Shown here in pieces: positions 1 through 7,769 of a DNA stretch of 29,258 nucleotides; position 1 is the first letter of the stretch, and the number at the start of each line of letters is the position of its first letter. Below the pieces are notes generated by a model. It saw only the letters and a program-made list of their open reading frames with translations. It was not told where the DNA came from and made no database searches. A program made the translations under genes and the position numbers. Source of the DNA: JAQWUY01 sp049615605 (lineage in GTDB: Bacteria; Pseudomonadota; Alphaproteobacteria; JAQWUY01); contig JBMZFW010000009.1 of the NCBI GenBank assembly GCA_049615605.1, positions 1 to 29,258 of the forward strand, in the 5' to 3' direction.

Positions 1-31
1 GTAAAATTTAAGTCTGTCTTTGTTAAAGAAA

Positions 32-385
32 TTAGATAAGCTTTGATAAAACATACAACGCCCAGCCAACAGTTAAGATAATCCAAAAGAATACACCCAC
101 CGCACCCAAGTCTTTTACTTCTTTGGTGAATGGATTAATTGAGCTATCAATTTTATCCGCAATGCGTTCAAGTCCAGTATTCATTGCTTCGGCTGAAAAC
201 ATTGCAAGTGATAGCCCGCCAAATATTGCCAAATCTTGGCACGACGCACCCATATAATAAAGCACGCCAAATGCAATTGCCACAAGAACAACTTCTTGAC
301 GGAATGCTTCTTCTTTCCATAGGTATTTTAAACCTGAATAAGAAAACTTCATTACTTTAAAAATGCGAAATATACCGTGTTTCAT
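32..385 (-). CDS. dgkA: Diacylglycerol kinase (DgkA family)
   Basis: Small inner-membrane enzyme that phosphorylates diacylglycerol to phosphatidic acid, recycling lipid released by envelope-glycan synthesis. The 117 residues match the usual family length. The family signatures are visible: EEAFRQE (about residues 25-31), the catalytic-region motif EAMNTGLERIADK (about 66-78) and KDLGAVGV (about 91-98). They are spread over three hydrophobic segments, with a short basic N-terminus. The start codon shares one base with the stop of the upstream transporter gene (TAATG), and an AAAGGA stretch precedes it, so translation is probably coupled. It is the last visible gene of a pheS-pheT-transporter-dgkA run. 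Its 3' end lies 31 bp from the window edge, too close to see a terminator. Confidence 0.92.
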   Translation of the reverse strand: MKHGIFRIFKVMKFSYSGLKYLWKEEAFRQEVVLVAIAFGVLYYMGASCQDLAIFGGLSLAMFSAEAMNTGLERIADKIDSSINPFTKEVKDLGAVGVFFWIILTVGWALYVLSKLI

Positions 386-1278
386 TATTTATCCTTTATA
401 TAACCTGCATAGATTGAACCAGAAATATTGTGTATTAAACTAAACAATACACTAGGGATTGCAACTATGCCATTAAAATATTTTAATGCAAGACCAACTG
501 CTAGTCCAGAATTTTGCATTGCAACCTCAATCGCAATTGTGCGGGCAATGTATTTGTCACTAAACAGTTTCATTGCTAAATAATAACCAAGCCCCAAACC
601 GATTAAGTTATGCAAGATAACCGCAATATACAGGCTGGTATTAATAGTTCCAAATTTTGCTTGGTTTAATCCAACAACAATCGCAATAATAATGATAATT
701 GAAACTTGTGAAATTAATGTTGAAGATTTTTCAATAAATTCAACAGACGATTTTTTATTATCAATAAGTGAACGAATTACCAAGCCAATGATTACTGGAA
801 TAAATACAATTTTTAATAAACCAAAAATCATACCTTGTACTGGAATATGCAGTGTGCTTCCCATATATAATTCTAATAATAACGGTGTAACCAGTATTGA
901 TAATAATGTTGAAACCGCAGTCATTGTAATTGACAATTCAATACGACCGCCTGATAAAAAGCACATAACATTTGACGCCGTGCCACCAGCAACAGAACCA
1001 ACAAGAACCATTCCCAATATTGTATCATTATCAAAACCAAATCCAACCCCAATCAAAAATGCACTAAGTGGCATTACAATAAATTGTAATAAGACGCCTA
1101 GTAAAATTGGTTTTGGTTGTTTAACAATTCTTTTAAAATCTGTGAATGTCAAAGTAAGTGCCATTGATAACATAATTATAATTAACAATGGAATAATATA
1201 AGGCTTTGCCCAAACAAAGTATTCTGGGGCAAAGTATGATAATATCGATATTAATAAAACCGATAAACTGAACTTCAT
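385..1278 (-). CDS. Bile acid:sodium symporter (BASS) family transporter
   Basis: Integral membrane protein of 297 residues with about nine or ten hydrophobic segments. BASS transporters move organic anions (bile acids, pantoate and other acids) with sodium. Sequence support is the conserved GGTASNVMCFLSGG stretch (about residues 98-111), whose family counterpart helps bind sodium, and EVAMQNSGLA in the C-terminal half. The true substrate cannot be told from sequence. The start overlaps the pheT stop by one base (TAATG), and its own stop overlaps the dgkA start in the same way, so it is very probably cotranscribed and translationally coupled with both. The function call is firm at family level only. 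Confidence 0.87.
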   Translation of the reverse strand: MKFSLSVLLISILSYFAPEYFVWAKPYIIPLLIIIMLSMALTLTFTDFKRIVKQPKPILLGVLLQFIVMPLSAFLIGVGFGFDNDTILGMVLVGSVAGGTASNVMCFLSGGRIELSITMTAVSTLLSILVTPLLLELYMGSTLHIPVQGMIFGLLKIVFIPVIIGLVIRSLIDNKKSSVEFIEKSSTLISQVSIIIIIAIVVGLNQAKFGTINTSLYIAVILHNLIGLGLGYYLAMKLFSDKYIARTIAIEVAMQNSGLAVGLALKYFNGIVAIPSVLFSLIHNISGSIYAGYIKDK

Positions 1279-3671
1279 TATCTTAATATTCCGCCTGTTG
1301 CCTTAATAACGCTGTCAACAATCTTAGATGACATTGTTTCAATATCTTCTTCTGACATTGTTTTCTTTGCATCTTGCATTGTTACATTAATGGCAATTGA
1401 TTTTTTGCCTGCTTCCATTCCTTCGCCTGCGAATACATCAAAGATTGTAATATCTTTAATTACATTCTTATCAACATTTGCCGATTTAATAATGTCGCCA
1501 GCAGGTACGGTAATATCAACTTCAAATGCAAAGTCACGGTTTACCGCTTGGAATTGGCTTGGGTTAAATAATGGTCTTGATTTACCCTTATCCTTTGCAG
1601 GTGGTAATTCATCAAGGTTAATTTCAAAGCCAAAAGCCGAACCTTTAATACCAAGTTTTTTCATAACGCTTGGGTGAATTGCACCAAAGTGTGCAAGTTC
1701 AAATTTACCCATTTTTAACACACCTGATTGCCCTGGGTGATACCAAGATGGTGTATTTGTATCAACTTGTAAATTATCTGTATTAATTCCCATTGCATTA
1801 AGGGCTGAAATACAATCCGCCTTAACATCAAATACATCCGCTTTGCGTTGTTTTTCGTCCCAGTGCTTATCGGTCATATTGCCTGCACGGATACCACTTA
1901 TTTTATTAATCTGTCCATTTGGTGAAGTATCTTTATAAGTACCGCCAACTTCAAATAAACCAATATCGGCAATACCGCGTGCCTTATTACGATTATATGC
2001 ACCTAATAAGTTTGGTAAGATACTTGGACGCATACGATTTAAGTCCGCAGAAATTGGATTGATTAAATTAACATCTGAATAATCATTATCTGGCTGGCTA
2101 AATAAATCCGCATCTTTATCATTCATAAATGCATAAGTGATTACTTCGTTCATACCAACGCCTGCAAGTGCACGGCGGGCAAGACCAATTTTCTTTTGAA
2201 GCGGTGTTAAAATATTTTGTGACATATAAGATTCTTTTGGTAAATCAACCGCTGGAATTTTATCAAAGCCATAAATTCTTAATACTTCTTCAATTAAGCA
2301 ATGTTCGCCTTCTACATCAGGACGGCGTGATGGAATTACGCATTCAATATCTTTACCTTTAACTGTTGGCTTAAAACCAAGGTCTGATAAAATTGTTTCG
2401 GCTTGTTTTACATCAACTTCAATACCGCTCCTTTTTGCAAGGTTGTCCATATTTAATGTAATTGTTTGTGGTTCAAACTTTGGCGTACCTGCACGGACTG
2501 TTTTATGTGCTGTGCCACCACAGATTTCCGTAATTAATTTTGTAGCCGCCTTAACACCGCCATCATTTGATAATGGGTTAACCGTTCTTTCAAAACGATA
2601 ACGGGCATCAGATAAGATACCCAACTTACGCCCCGTATGGGCAATGTTAATCGGGTCAAAGAATGCAGATTCAATAAATACATTTGTTGTGCTTTCCGAT
2701 ACGGCTGAATCCATACCCCCCATAATACCGCCAATTGCGTGAACTGTTTTATCATCGGCAATTACCGTCATTGTATCATCCAGTTCGTATTCATTTTCGT
2801 CCAACGCAGAAATCTTTTCACCAGATTTCGCCGAACGAATTGTTAATTTATCGCCAACCTTATCCGCATCAAATGCGTGTAATGGACGCCCCAGTTCATA
2901 CGAAACATAATTGGTAATATCAACAAGTGCAGTTTTTGGATTAATGCCAATTGCCGATAATCTGTTTTTCATCCAGTCTGGACTTTCAACATTTTTAACA
3001 TCTGTAAATAATCTACCTGAAACAGCAGGTGCATTTTCAGTTGTAATATCCCAAGACATTTTACCATCATCACCGCTATCAATTTCAATATCTGCATAAT
3101 GGCAATGTTTTAATTTACCAATACCTGCGGCTGCCAAATCACGGGCGATACCACGCACGCCAAGACAATCACCACGGTTTGGTGTAATTGCAATTTCAAT
3201 CATTGGGTCATCAAGCTTTGCCCATTTAACATAGCTTTCGCCAACTGGTGCATCGTTTGATAATTCAATAATGCCTTCGCTGTCACCATTAAGACCAAGT
3301 TCTTCAAACGAACACATCATACCGCAACTTTCAACGCCACGAATGTTGCCCTTTTTAATTTCAAAATCACCCGCTGGAATGTATGTACCAATCGGGGCAA
3401 GAACAACTTTAATACCAGCCCTTGCATTCGGTGCACCACAAACAATTTGTAATGTTTCTGTGCCATTATTAACCGAACATACTTTTAACTTATCCGCATC
3501 TGGGTGTTTTTCAGCCGATGTAATTTCCGCAATTTTAAAACCAGATAATGTATCGGCAGGGTCAACAATTTCTTCAACCTCTAAACCAATCATTGTTAGT
3601 TTATTTGCGATTACATTTAATTCTGCATCTGTGTCTAAGTGGTCTTTAAGCCAAGATAATGTAAACTTCAT
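1278..3671 (-). CDS. pheT: Phenylalanine--tRNA ligase beta subunit
   Basis: Beta subunit of the cytosolic alpha2-beta2 phenylalanyl-tRNA synthetase. It supports tRNA binding and carries the B3/B4 editing domain that clears mischarged Tyr-tRNA(Phe). At 797 residues it has the normal bacterial length and order. An N-terminal tRNA-binding domain (VCGAPNARAG, about residues 77-86) comes first. Then come B3/B4, the B5 domain, a catalytic-like core, and a C-terminal ferredoxin-like anticodon-binding domain (FEVDITVPAGD near residue 710). The start follows an AAGGGG ribosome-binding site and lies 12 bp after the pheS stop. The stop overlaps the BASS gene start. Nothing looks broken. Confidence 0.97.
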   Translation of the reverse strand: MKFTLSWLKDHLDTDAELNVIANKLTMIGLEVEEIVDPADTLSGFKIAEITSAEKHPDADKLKVCSVNNGTETLQIVCGAPNARAGIKVVLAPIGTYIPAGDFEIKKGNIRGVESCGMMCSFEELGLNGDSEGIIELSNDAPVGESYVKWAKLDDPMIEIAITPNRGDCLGVRGIARDLAAAGIGKLKHCHYADIEIDSGDDGKMSWDITTENAPAVSGRLFTDVKNVESPDWMKNRLSAIGINPKTALVDITNYVSYELGRPLHAFDADKVGDKLTIRSAKSGEKISALDENEYELDDTMTVIADDKTVHAIGGIMGGMDSAVSESTTNVFIESAFFDPINIAHTGRKLGILSDARYRFERTVNPLSNDGGVKAATKLITEICGGTAHKTVRAGTPKFEPQTITLNMDNLAKRSGIEVDVKQAETILSDLGFKPTVKGKDIECVIPSRRPDVEGEHCLIEEVLRIYGFDKIPAVDLPKESYMSQNILTPLQKKIGLARRALAGVGMNEVITYAFMNDKDADLFSQPDNDYSDVNLINPISADLNRMRPSILPNLLGAYNRNKARGIADIGLFEVGGTYKDTSPNGQINKISGIRAGNMTDKHWDEKQRKADVFDVKADCISALNAMGINTDNLQVDTNTPSWYHPGQSGVLKMGKFELAHFGAIHPSVMKKLGIKGSAFGFEINLDELPPAKDKGKSRPLFNPSQFQAVNRDFAFEVDITVPAGDIIKSANVDKNVIKDITIFDVFAGEGMEAGKKSIAINVTMQDAKKTMSEEDIETMSSKIVDSVIKATGGILR

Positions 3672-3683
3672 TTTATTAACCCC

Positions 3684-4778
3684 TTATAATCCACGAACTA
3701 GTGATGGAATATCAAAACTAGTAAATCCATAATGTTCCAACCAACGCGCGTCCCCGTCAAAGAATGTGCGTAAATCTGGAATACCGTATTTTAACATTGC
3801 AATTCGTTCAATACCCATACCGAATGCGAAACCTTGATATTTATTTGAATCAATACCACAGTTTTCAAGCACATTTGGGTGAACCATACCGCAACCTAAT
3901 ATTTCAAGCCAATCATCACCCGCACCAATTTTTAAAGTCCCGTCTTTTCGTGAACAACCAATATCAACTTCTGCTGATGGTTCAGTGAATGGGAAAAAAC
4001 TTGGGCGGAATTGTAATGGAACATCGTCCACTTCAAAATAAGATTCAACGAAGTTTTGTAAAACCCCTTTTAAGTGTGAAAAGTTTACACTTTCATCAAT
4101 TACCAAACCTTCCACTTGGTGGAACATTGGCGTGTGTGTCATATCGCTGTCACAACGGAAAGTTCGCCCTGGGGCAATAATGCGAATTGGATTGCCTGCC
4201 TCTAAGTTTTCCTTTTGTGATTTCATTGTTCTGATTTGTACTGGTGATGTATGCGTTCTAAGAACCGCTGGGTCACCTTTTTCATCTTTACCAGTTGCAT
4301 AAAATGTATCTTGCATTTGTCTTGCTGGGTGTGATGGTGGAATATTTAATGCTTGGAAGTTATGCCAATCGTCTTCTAAGTCTGGACCTTCGGCAACGGC
4401 AAAACCCATTTCGCCAAAGATTGCAACGATTTCTTCAACCGTTTGTGGAATTGGGTGTAATGTGCCAACACGACGCCCCCTTGGGCTTAATGAAACATCA
4501 ACTGTTTCACTGGCAAGTTGTTCATTTAACTGTGCGTCTTTTAAAGTATTTGTTTTTTCATCTAGGATAGAAGTTATTTCGCCTTTAATTTGATTAAGGG
4601 CTTGTCCCATTTCACGACGGGCATCGCCGTCCAATTGACCAAGCTGTTTCATAGCTTCGGTAAGCACGCCTTTTTTACCAAGGGCACTAATTCTAATTTC
4701 TTCTAGTTTTTCAAGATTATCTGCACTGTTTATGCTGTTTATAATATCTTGTTTTGTTTGATTTAAATCTTGTGACAT
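3684..4778 (-). CDS. pheS: Phenylalanine--tRNA ligase alpha subunit
   Basis: Catalytic subunit of phenylalanyl-tRNA synthetase (class II), 364 residues, slightly longer than the common bacterial form. An N-terminal coiled-coil region (about residues 1-90) contacts tRNA. The class II core follows, with motif 2 around FRCDSDMTHTPMFHQVEGL and motif 3 around FAFGMGIERIAMLKYGI. The last residues IPSLVRGL form a short extension. An AGGAATTGAAATG context sets the start. A strong hairpin with a T-run (4796-4837) lies only about 18 nt upstream of the start codon, between rplT and pheS, so transcription coming from rpmI-rplT would meet it first. See the separate terminator entry. Confidence 0.97.
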   Translation of the reverse strand: MSQDLNQTKQDIINSINSADNLEKLEEIRISALGKKGVLTEAMKQLGQLDGDARREMGQALNQIKGEITSILDEKTNTLKDAQLNEQLASETVDVSLSPRGRRVGTLHPIPQTVEEIVAIFGEMGFAVAEGPDLEDDWHNFQALNIPPSHPARQMQDTFYATGKDEKGDPAVLRTHTSPVQIRTMKSQKENLEAGNPIRIIAPGRTFRCDSDMTHTPMFHQVEGLVIDESVNFSHLKGVLQNFVESYFEVDDVPLQFRPSFFPFTEPSAEVDIGCSRKDGTLKIGAGDDWLEILGCGMVHPNVLENCGIDSNKYQGFAFGMGIERIAMLKYGIPDLRTFFDGDARWLEHYGFTSFDIPSLVRGL

Positions 4779-4795
4779 TTCAATTCCTATATAAT

Positions 4796-4837
4796 AAAAA
4801 AGGCAACTTAGCCATATTAAACCAAGTTGCCTTTTTT
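4796..4837 (-). terminator. Intrinsic terminator or attenuator between rplT and pheS
   Basis: GGCAACTT (4802-4809) pairs with AAGTTGCC (4824-4831). The stem is extended by flanking A6/T6 runs, giving about 14 bp around a 14-nt loop. Read on the minus strand, the stem ends in TTTTTTATTATA, the classic intrinsic-terminator shape. It sits between the rplT stop and the pheS start, and no promoter is evident in the 77-bp gap. It may therefore act as a partial terminator or attenuator that sets pheST expression relative to the ribosomal protein genes. Confidence 0.8.
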
Positions 4838-4855
4838 TTCAATGAATTATGTACC

Positions 4856-5212
4856 TTATTTTAAAGCAGACTTGGCTTGTTCAACCAATGCCTTAAAGGC
4901 AGCAGGTTCATCATATGCAAGACCTGCTAGTACTTTTCTATCTAGTTCTACACCAGCTTTAGATAAGCCATTCATAAATGTAGAATATTTTAAGCCTTCG
5001 GCACGAACCGCTGCGTTAATACGCTGAATCCATAATGCACGGAATTCACGTTTGCGAACACGACGGTCGCGGTATGCGTATTGACCAGCTTTTTCAACCG
5101 CCTGCATAGCAACACGAATTGTGTTCTTACGGCGACCAGAATAGCCTTCTGCTTGTTTTAAAACTTTTTTGTGTCTAGCGTGTGTAGTTACGCCTCTTTT
5201 AACTCTAGCCAT
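4856..5212 (-). CDS. rplT: 50S ribosomal protein L20
   Basis: Large-subunit protein needed early in 50S assembly; it binds 23S rRNA. The 118 residues and the strongly basic N-terminus (MARVKRGVTTHARHKKVLKQ) are typical, as is GRRKNTIRVAMQAVEKAGQYA. The C-terminal globular part NAAVRAEGLKYSTFMNGL matches the family. It lies 21 bp downstream of rpmI in the usual rpmI-rplT-pheST order, but infC does not precede this cluster here. L20 often represses its own operon by binding the leader RNA; whether it does so here cannot be judged. Confidence 0.98.
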   Translation of the reverse strand: MARVKRGVTTHARHKKVLKQAEGYSGRRKNTIRVAMQAVEKAGQYAYRDRRVRKREFRALWIQRINAAVRAEGLKYSTFMNGLSKAGVELDRKVLAGLAYDEPAAFKALVEQAKSALK

Positions 5213-5233
5213 TTTATTTCTCCTTCAACCTTA

Positions 5234-5434
5234 TTAACCGTTCGGCATTAAATATTTAGTGATATTTTTCGCATCACAATCACGCATAACCTGTGTACCA
5301 CGGTTTTGACGCTTCATCTGTTGCGGACGCTTTGATGTGTTGTGAGAAAGAAATGCAGAAGCAAATTTTACTTTACCTGTTGCAGTCTTCTTAAAACGCT
5401 TCTTTGCAGAGCTGTTTGTTTTCATTTTAGGCAT
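5234..5434 (-). CDS. rpmI: 50S ribosomal protein L35
   Basis: Small basic large-subunit protein of 66 residues, the normal length. The conserved N-terminus MPKMKTNSSAKKRFKKTATGK and the segment FLSHNTSKRPQQMKRQNRG are both present. A GGAAAT stretch lies upstream of the start. It is the first gene of the rpmI-rplT cluster, with a good sigma70-like promoter about 100 bp upstream (5514-5542). The leader of roughly 75 nt between the predicted transcription start and the gene could hold an L20 autoregulatory structure, but I could not define one. Confidence 0.97.
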   Translation of the reverse strand: MPKMKTNSSAKKRFKKTATGKVKFASAFLSHNTSKRPQQMKRQNRGTQVMRDCDAKNITKYLMPNG

Positions 5435-5513
5435 TTTAATTTCCTTTCATAGAAATGTTATTTAAAGCGTGCTAGGCAGCCAAAAATAGCCCAACAAACG
5501 CCGATAGAACACT

Positions 5514-5542
5514 TATATATAGAGATTCACTTAAAGAGTCAA
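5514..5542 (-). promoter_or_regulatory. Sigma70-like promoter for rpmI-rplT
   Basis: Read on the minus strand: TTGACT (-35, 5537-5542), a 17-bp spacer, and TATATA (-10, 5514-5519). The fit to consensus and the spacing are good. Transcription would begin near 5507 and give a leader of roughly 75 nt before rpmI. The promoter starts about 40 bp beyond palindromic element A, which closes the upstream transcription unit. Confidence 0.65.
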
Positions 5543-5580
5543 GCAAATTACAGAGAAAACCATATATTTTATAGGAACTT

Positions 5581-5686
5581 AAAATTAATCATAAATGTTG
5601 AAGTATCAAAGATTTACAAACGATGACTAGGATTTTCTAGTTGAGTGCGTAAATCTGACGATAATTTAACATTTATGGTTAATTTT
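5581..5686 (-). repeat. Nested palindromic element A
   Basis: A 106-bp concentric palindrome. The outer arms 5581-5602 and 5665-5686 are complementary at 20 of 22 positions; the other two are G-T wobbles in plus-sense RNA. A middle stem pairs AGATTTAC (5610-5617) with GTAAATCT (5649-5656). The inner stem pairs ACTAG (5626-5630) with CTAGT (5637-5641). The right arm ends directly at the stop codon of the nitroreductase gene (5687). It shares layout and placement with elements B-F, but its sequence is more diverged. Confidence 0.75.
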
Positions 5687-6229
5687 CTACTTCCAGTCTG
5701 TATATTCAGAATAATTTGCTCTTTCCTTAATTTCCGTTTCACCCGTACCAATCATTAAATAACCAATTGGTGTGTATTCGTCCACTGAAAGTCCCAAATC
5801 GTTCATAATTGACGCACCATTTGCTTGGTCTGGGAAAATGCTGTTAATTTTAACGCAATAACCATTGTTAATTAACGATAATTGCATACCGTATACTGCC
5901 ATTGATGCAGAAGTAATAGATTCAATATCTGGAAACTTTGTAGCCCCTTTTTTAATAAATGCAAATACAAATGCACCAACACCACCAAAGTTTGCATCAA
6001 AATCTTCACGGGGCATTTTTTCCGCACGCGGTTTGTATAACATATCAAGGGCTTCATTTCGTTTGTCAAAATCATAAACAACAAAATGCATTGGATTTAC
6101 CTTGCCGTGAATTGGTGTAGTCGTTGTTGTGGCTAATGCTTGCTTCAAATGTTCAGCCTTTACTTCGCCACCTGTCATTTTGTTTTGCATCGTTGATGAA
6201 CGATTTTCTAGAAGTTGTTGTATTGACAT
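5687..6229 (-). CDS. Nitroreductase family protein
   Basis: Probable FMN-dependent NAD(P)H oxidoreductase of 180 residues, close in length and layout to small YdjA-like nitroreductases. The N-terminal ENRSS (about residues 8-12) fits the family's phosphate-binding arginine/serine motif. The central segment SITSASMAVYGMQLSLINNG fits the helix before the active site, and LGLSVDEYTPIGYLMIGTGE matches the C-terminal family signature. The usual N-x-Q-P-W segment reads GKVNPMHFVVYD here, so the match is diverged and the substrate is unknown. Start MSIQQ follows AAAGGAAAG. The gene is divergent from the SH3 gene at 6293, with 63 bp between them. Element A abuts its stop codon. Confidence 0.78.
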   Translation of the reverse strand: MSIQQLLENRSSTMQNKMTGGEVKAEHLKQALATTTTTPIHGKVNPMHFVVYDFDKRNEALDMLYKPRAEKMPREDFDANFGGVGAFVFAFIKKGATKFPDIESITSASMAVYGMQLSLINNGYCVKINSIFPDQANGASIMNDLGLSVDEYTPIGYLMIGTGETEIKERANYSEYTDWK

Positions 6230-6292
6230 AATCTTTCCTTTGTGTATCTTATGTTGTATATTGTTTGAATAACATATTAATTAAAAAGAACT

Positions 6293-6805
6293 ATGATTGC
6301 AAAAAAATATTTAAAATTATCTGCTGTTTTAATAACAGGTTTATTTAGCTTTGATGTATCAATGGCCGAAACAAAGTCCGTTGGCGCAAGTACAAAGCTT
6401 GAAATACCTAGGTATGTTTCAACAAAATCAAAACCTGTTAATGTGCGAACTGGTCCAGGTCGCAGATACCCAATCCGTACTGTCTTTAAACAAAAAGTTC
6501 CTGTTAAGATTATTGATGAATATCTTGATTGGCGAAAGGTGGAAGACTGGGAAGGTGGAAATGGTTGGATTCACAAAGCACTTCTTACTGGTAAAAGACT
6601 TGGTACGATACAAGTTGCAACAACAAATATTTACAAATCTGATAAACCATCTGGTGTTATTGCCAAAGTGGGTGAATTTGTTGTGGTTAAAATTGATAGC
6701 TGTGATACCAAATGGTGCTATGTAAACTTACCAGACCACGATATCAATGGATACATTGACCAACGCCATATTTGGGGCGTTAAAGAAAATGAAAGAATTA
6801 ATTAA
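6293..6805 (+). CDS. Exported protein with two bacterial SH3 domains
   Basis: Protein of 170 residues with a Sec signal peptide (MIAKKYLK, a hydrophobic core, probable cleavage after SMA at about residue 25). Two SH3-like repeats of the SH3_4 kind follow. The first has the hallmark NVRTGPGRRYPI (about residues 50-61) and ends in GWIHKALL; the second covers about residues 98-162 and ends in GYIDQRHIWGV. Such domains usually bind peptidoglycan or periplasmic partners. The partner here is unknown, and no catalytic domain is visible. The start has only a weak ribosome-binding site. It converges on the Bax-inhibitor gene, with element B filling the gap. Confidence 0.85.
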   Translation: MIAKKYLKLSAVLITGLFSFDVSMAETKSVGASTKLEIPRYVSTKSKPVNVRTGPGRRYPIRTVFKQKVPVKIIDEYLDWRKVEDWEGGNGWIHKALLTGKRLGTIQVATTNIYKSDKPSGVIAKVGEFVVVKIDSCDTKWCYVNLPDHDINGYIDQRHIWGVKENERIN

Positions 6806-6819
6806 TTCTTAAAATACCA

Positions 6820-6923
6820 TTTTTAATTTTAATTCATTTGGAATCAAAAAAGGGATGGCGACTACGACAAGTAGTCATTGAGCCATCCCTTTTGAAGATA
6901 ACAGATAATTAAAATAAAAAATT
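6820..6923 (-). repeat. Nested palindromic element B (bidirectional terminator-like)
   Basis: The outer arms 6820-6834 and 6907-6923 are A/T-only and complementary at about 14 of 15 positions. The middle stem is a perfect 12 bp: AAAAGGGATGGC (6848-6859) with GCCATCCCTTTT (6882-6893). The inner hairpin pairs GACTAC (6860-6865) with GTAGTC (6871-6876), followed by a 5-nt bulge ATTGA. Both strands leave the middle stem in a T-run (four T on plus, six on minus), fitting a shared terminator for the convergent SH3 and Bax-inhibitor genes. The right arm overlaps the Bax-inhibitor stop codon. Confidence 0.85.
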
Positions 6924-7641
6924 ATCTTCGCATTGCTGCCATAATGTTTAAAATATGTATAAACATTGAAACAAATGTACCATACAGCATAAACGCACCA
7001 AGAATAGCAAATCTTGATACCGCACCACCGCTTGGTAATTGGTAATACATATTACGGATCATTTGTGTTTCGTATGCTGTGATACCTGCTGATACTAGGA
7101 CAACTAGTACTGAAATACCCAACGACATAACACCAGAACCGATAAAGATGTTTGCAACCATTGCAACGATTAAACCAATCATAGCCATCATAAAGAAACG
7201 ACCAAGAACTGATAAATCACGCTTTGTTGCATAACCATAAAGTGATGCACCAGCAAACATAATTGATGTTGTAAAGAATGCGTATGCAATATCATATGCA
7301 CCTTGTTGTGTTTGCAAGAAGTATGCAATCATTGGTGCCATCATCGCACCCCAAAGTGCAGAATAAACCCAAAATGCCATACCCGCTGCTGCGCGTGATT
7401 TTGTCATAATGATTTGCGGTGCAAACCAACCAAGACCAAGAACCGCCGCAAACAGAACCCATTTCATTGGACCCATTGCAATTGGAACAAGTAATGACGG
7501 AACAGACGCAACAATATAAGTCACGATACCAGTTAAACCAATACCCATTGACATTAATGTGTATACTCTGTTCATATATGAACGAAGACCCGCATCAACC
7601 GATGTTGATGTTGCCTGTGCTGTTTGATTATTCCAAACCAT
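6922..7641 (-). CDS. Bax inhibitor-1/YccA family membrane protein
   Basis: Multi-pass membrane protein of 239 residues with seven hydrophobic segments, the usual size for bacterial BI-1 proteins. The family is linked to proton-sensitive calcium leak, and the YccA branch to FtsH control; the role here is not known. Support comes from the hydrophobic pattern, the N-terminal region LRSYMNRVYTLMSMGIGLTG, and the C-terminal FAILGAFMLYGTFVSMFIHI. I chose the start at 7641 (MVWNNQTAQ), preceded by GGGG. The frame stays open to 7749, but that extension has no family look and would begin upstream of the predicted promoter. It is divergent from rsmB. Confidence 0.9.
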   Translation of the reverse strand: MVWNNQTAQATSTSVDAGLRSYMNRVYTLMSMGIGLTGIVTYIVASVPSLLVPIAMGPMKWVLFAAVLGLGWFAPQIIMTKSRAAAGMAFWVYSALWGAMMAPMIAYFLQTQQGAYDIAYAFFTTSIMFAGASLYGYATKRDLSVLGRFFMMAMIGLIVAMVANIFIGSGVMSLGISVLVVLVSAGITAYETQMIRNMYYQLPSGGAVSRFAILGAFMLYGTFVSMFIHILNIMAAMRR

Positions 7642-7681
7642 AGTTTTTCCCCTTTTTTTATTAAAAAACTTTAACAGTAAT

Positions 7682-7710
7682 AATATAGTGATAAATCGTT
7701 TACTTTTCAA
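7682..7710 (-). promoter_or_regulatory. Promoter for the Bax inhibitor-1 gene
   Basis: On the minus strand TTGAAA (7705-7710) and TATATT (7682-7687) are separated by exactly 17 bp. The predicted start near 7675 leaves a leader of about 35 nt with a GGGG ribosome-binding site. Its -35 box directly abuts that of the opposing rsmB promoter. Confidence 0.6.
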
Positions 7711-7727
7711 GTTTTTTAATGTATAAA
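7699..7727 (+). promoter_or_regulatory. Promoter for rsmB
   Basis: TTTACT (7699-7704), a 17-bp spacer and TATAAA (7722-7727). The ATG at 7719, which would open a longer rsmB frame, lies inside this promoter. That supports the downstream start at 7770, which follows AAGGAAAAAG. Confidence 0.5.
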
Positions 7728-7769
7728 GCAATTCAGTTTTATTTGGCACAGTACATTATAAGGAAAAAG

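Noticed and set aside
692..1201. 169-residue plus-strand ORF
   Set aside because: It lies wholly antisense to the BASS gene, with no promoter, ribosome-binding site or family resemblance; the same reasoning removed the other long antisense frames in pheT, priA, atpA and the helicase gene.
4838..4855. PheM-like Phe-rich leader peptide before pheS
   Set aside because: The space between the rplT stop and the hairpin is too short, and no Phe codon run is present.
7642..7749. 36-residue extension of the Bax-inhibitor protein
   Set aside because: It would run through the predicted promoter and leader, while MVWNN at 7641 has a GGGG ribosome-binding site and fits the family start.
7719..7769. Longer N-terminus for RsmB from the ATG at 7719
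   Set aside because: No ribosome-binding site precedes it, and it lies within the predicted promoter; the start at 7770 has AAGGAAAAAG.
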